This document shows, piece by piece, positions 63,905-64,000 of a DNA stretch of 64,000 bases. Numbering within the stretch: the stretch's first letter is position 1; each line of letters begins with the position of its first letter. The position numbers were made by a program, and so were the translations under genes. Under the pieces are notes generated by a model, which saw only the letters and a list, made by a program, of their open reading frames with translations, had not been told where the DNA came from and searched no databases. Source of the DNA: G963422445 sp963422445 (GTDB lineage Bacteria > Pseudomonadota > Alphaproteobacteria > Thalassobaculales > Thalassobaculaceae); NCBI GenBank assembly GCA_963422445.2, contig OY729512.2, positions 5,270,001 to 5,334,000 on the forward strand, written 5' to 3'.

Positions 63905-64000
63905 CGTTACCATCCCGCACCTGGTTCGCATCCTTGGGTGCGGCCAGGAGTGGCTCCAGGCCAGGATAAGGTTGTCGCGCAGAGAGACGCTGTTCGGCGG

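Noticed and set aside
1..64000. CRISPR arrays, tRNA or rRNA genes, integrase-bounded prophage
   Set aside because: I found no regularly spaced repeats, no tRNA-like cloverleaf with a CCA end, and no phage structural or integrase gene. The island-like character comes from ISs.

Overview
The window looks like chromosomal DNA of a GC-rich alphaproteobacterium, possibly Rhodospirillales-like. I infer this from codon use, protein style and gene content, with no marker gene to prove it. I saw no rRNA, tRNA or CRISPR array. About 43% of the window (my sum of element lengths) is insertion sequence (IS) DNA, often nested, which suggests a genome in an active IS-expansion and gene-decay phase.

Layout. 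1-1255: an IS630-type end and IS5-type copy a. 1305-3841 (minus): an operon of short-chain dehydrogenase (SDR), periplasmic binding-like protein and SDR. 4090-7164 (plus): a NIPSNAP protein, a C26 glutamine-amidotransferase-like hydrolase and a 14-helix-type MFS exporter. 7270-22100: an IS archipelago with five or more element families, a duplicated DUF4258-like protein and two palindromic repeats. 22537-35153 (plus, except the HIT protein): catabolic cluster 1, with a metallo-beta-lactamase hydrolase, MFS carrier, two luciferase-like (LLM) flavin oxidoreductases, a beta-hydroxyacid dehydrogenase, an HMG-CoA-lyase-like enzyme, a class III CoA-transferase, a TauD-type dioxygenase split by an ISAs1 element, and an amidohydrolase. 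35155-42348: a second IS block, including an IS1595 element with passenger genes. 43139-44977: recQ. 45191-50720: decayed remains of a DUF45 peptidase-like gene and of an oligopeptide ABC transporter, joined through IS1634 and ISAs1 fragments. 50765-53448: a nested IS pair. 54242-62105 (minus): catabolic cluster 2, a tightly overlapping operon of PhyH-type dioxygenase, LLM oxidoreductase, double hot-dog dehydratase, fused CoA-transferase, acyl-CoA ligase and SMP-30 lactonase-like protein. 62581-63904: an IS427-group element and a small lipoprotein.

How the genes may work together. Both catabolic clusters pair an LLM flavoenzyme and an Fe(II)/2-oxoglutarate-type dioxygenase with CoA activation and a hydrolase or lactonase. 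Cluster 2 reads as a complete route: hydroxylation or flavin oxygenation, CoA activation by ligase or transferase, hydration or dehydration, then lactone opening. Cluster 1 ends in a C-C lyase. The substrates cannot be read from the sequence. The transporter remnant beside cluster 2 carries at least three lesions.

IS families named here. 'IS5-type': 1.18 kb, YTAR target duplication, copies a-d. '1.5-kb element': a DDE transposase of about 379 aa with 4-bp duplications, copies 1-5; I do not assign its family. The other elements are IS630, IS1634, IS1595, ISAs1, an IS4-like element and IS5/IS427-group elements, assigned by transposase motifs.
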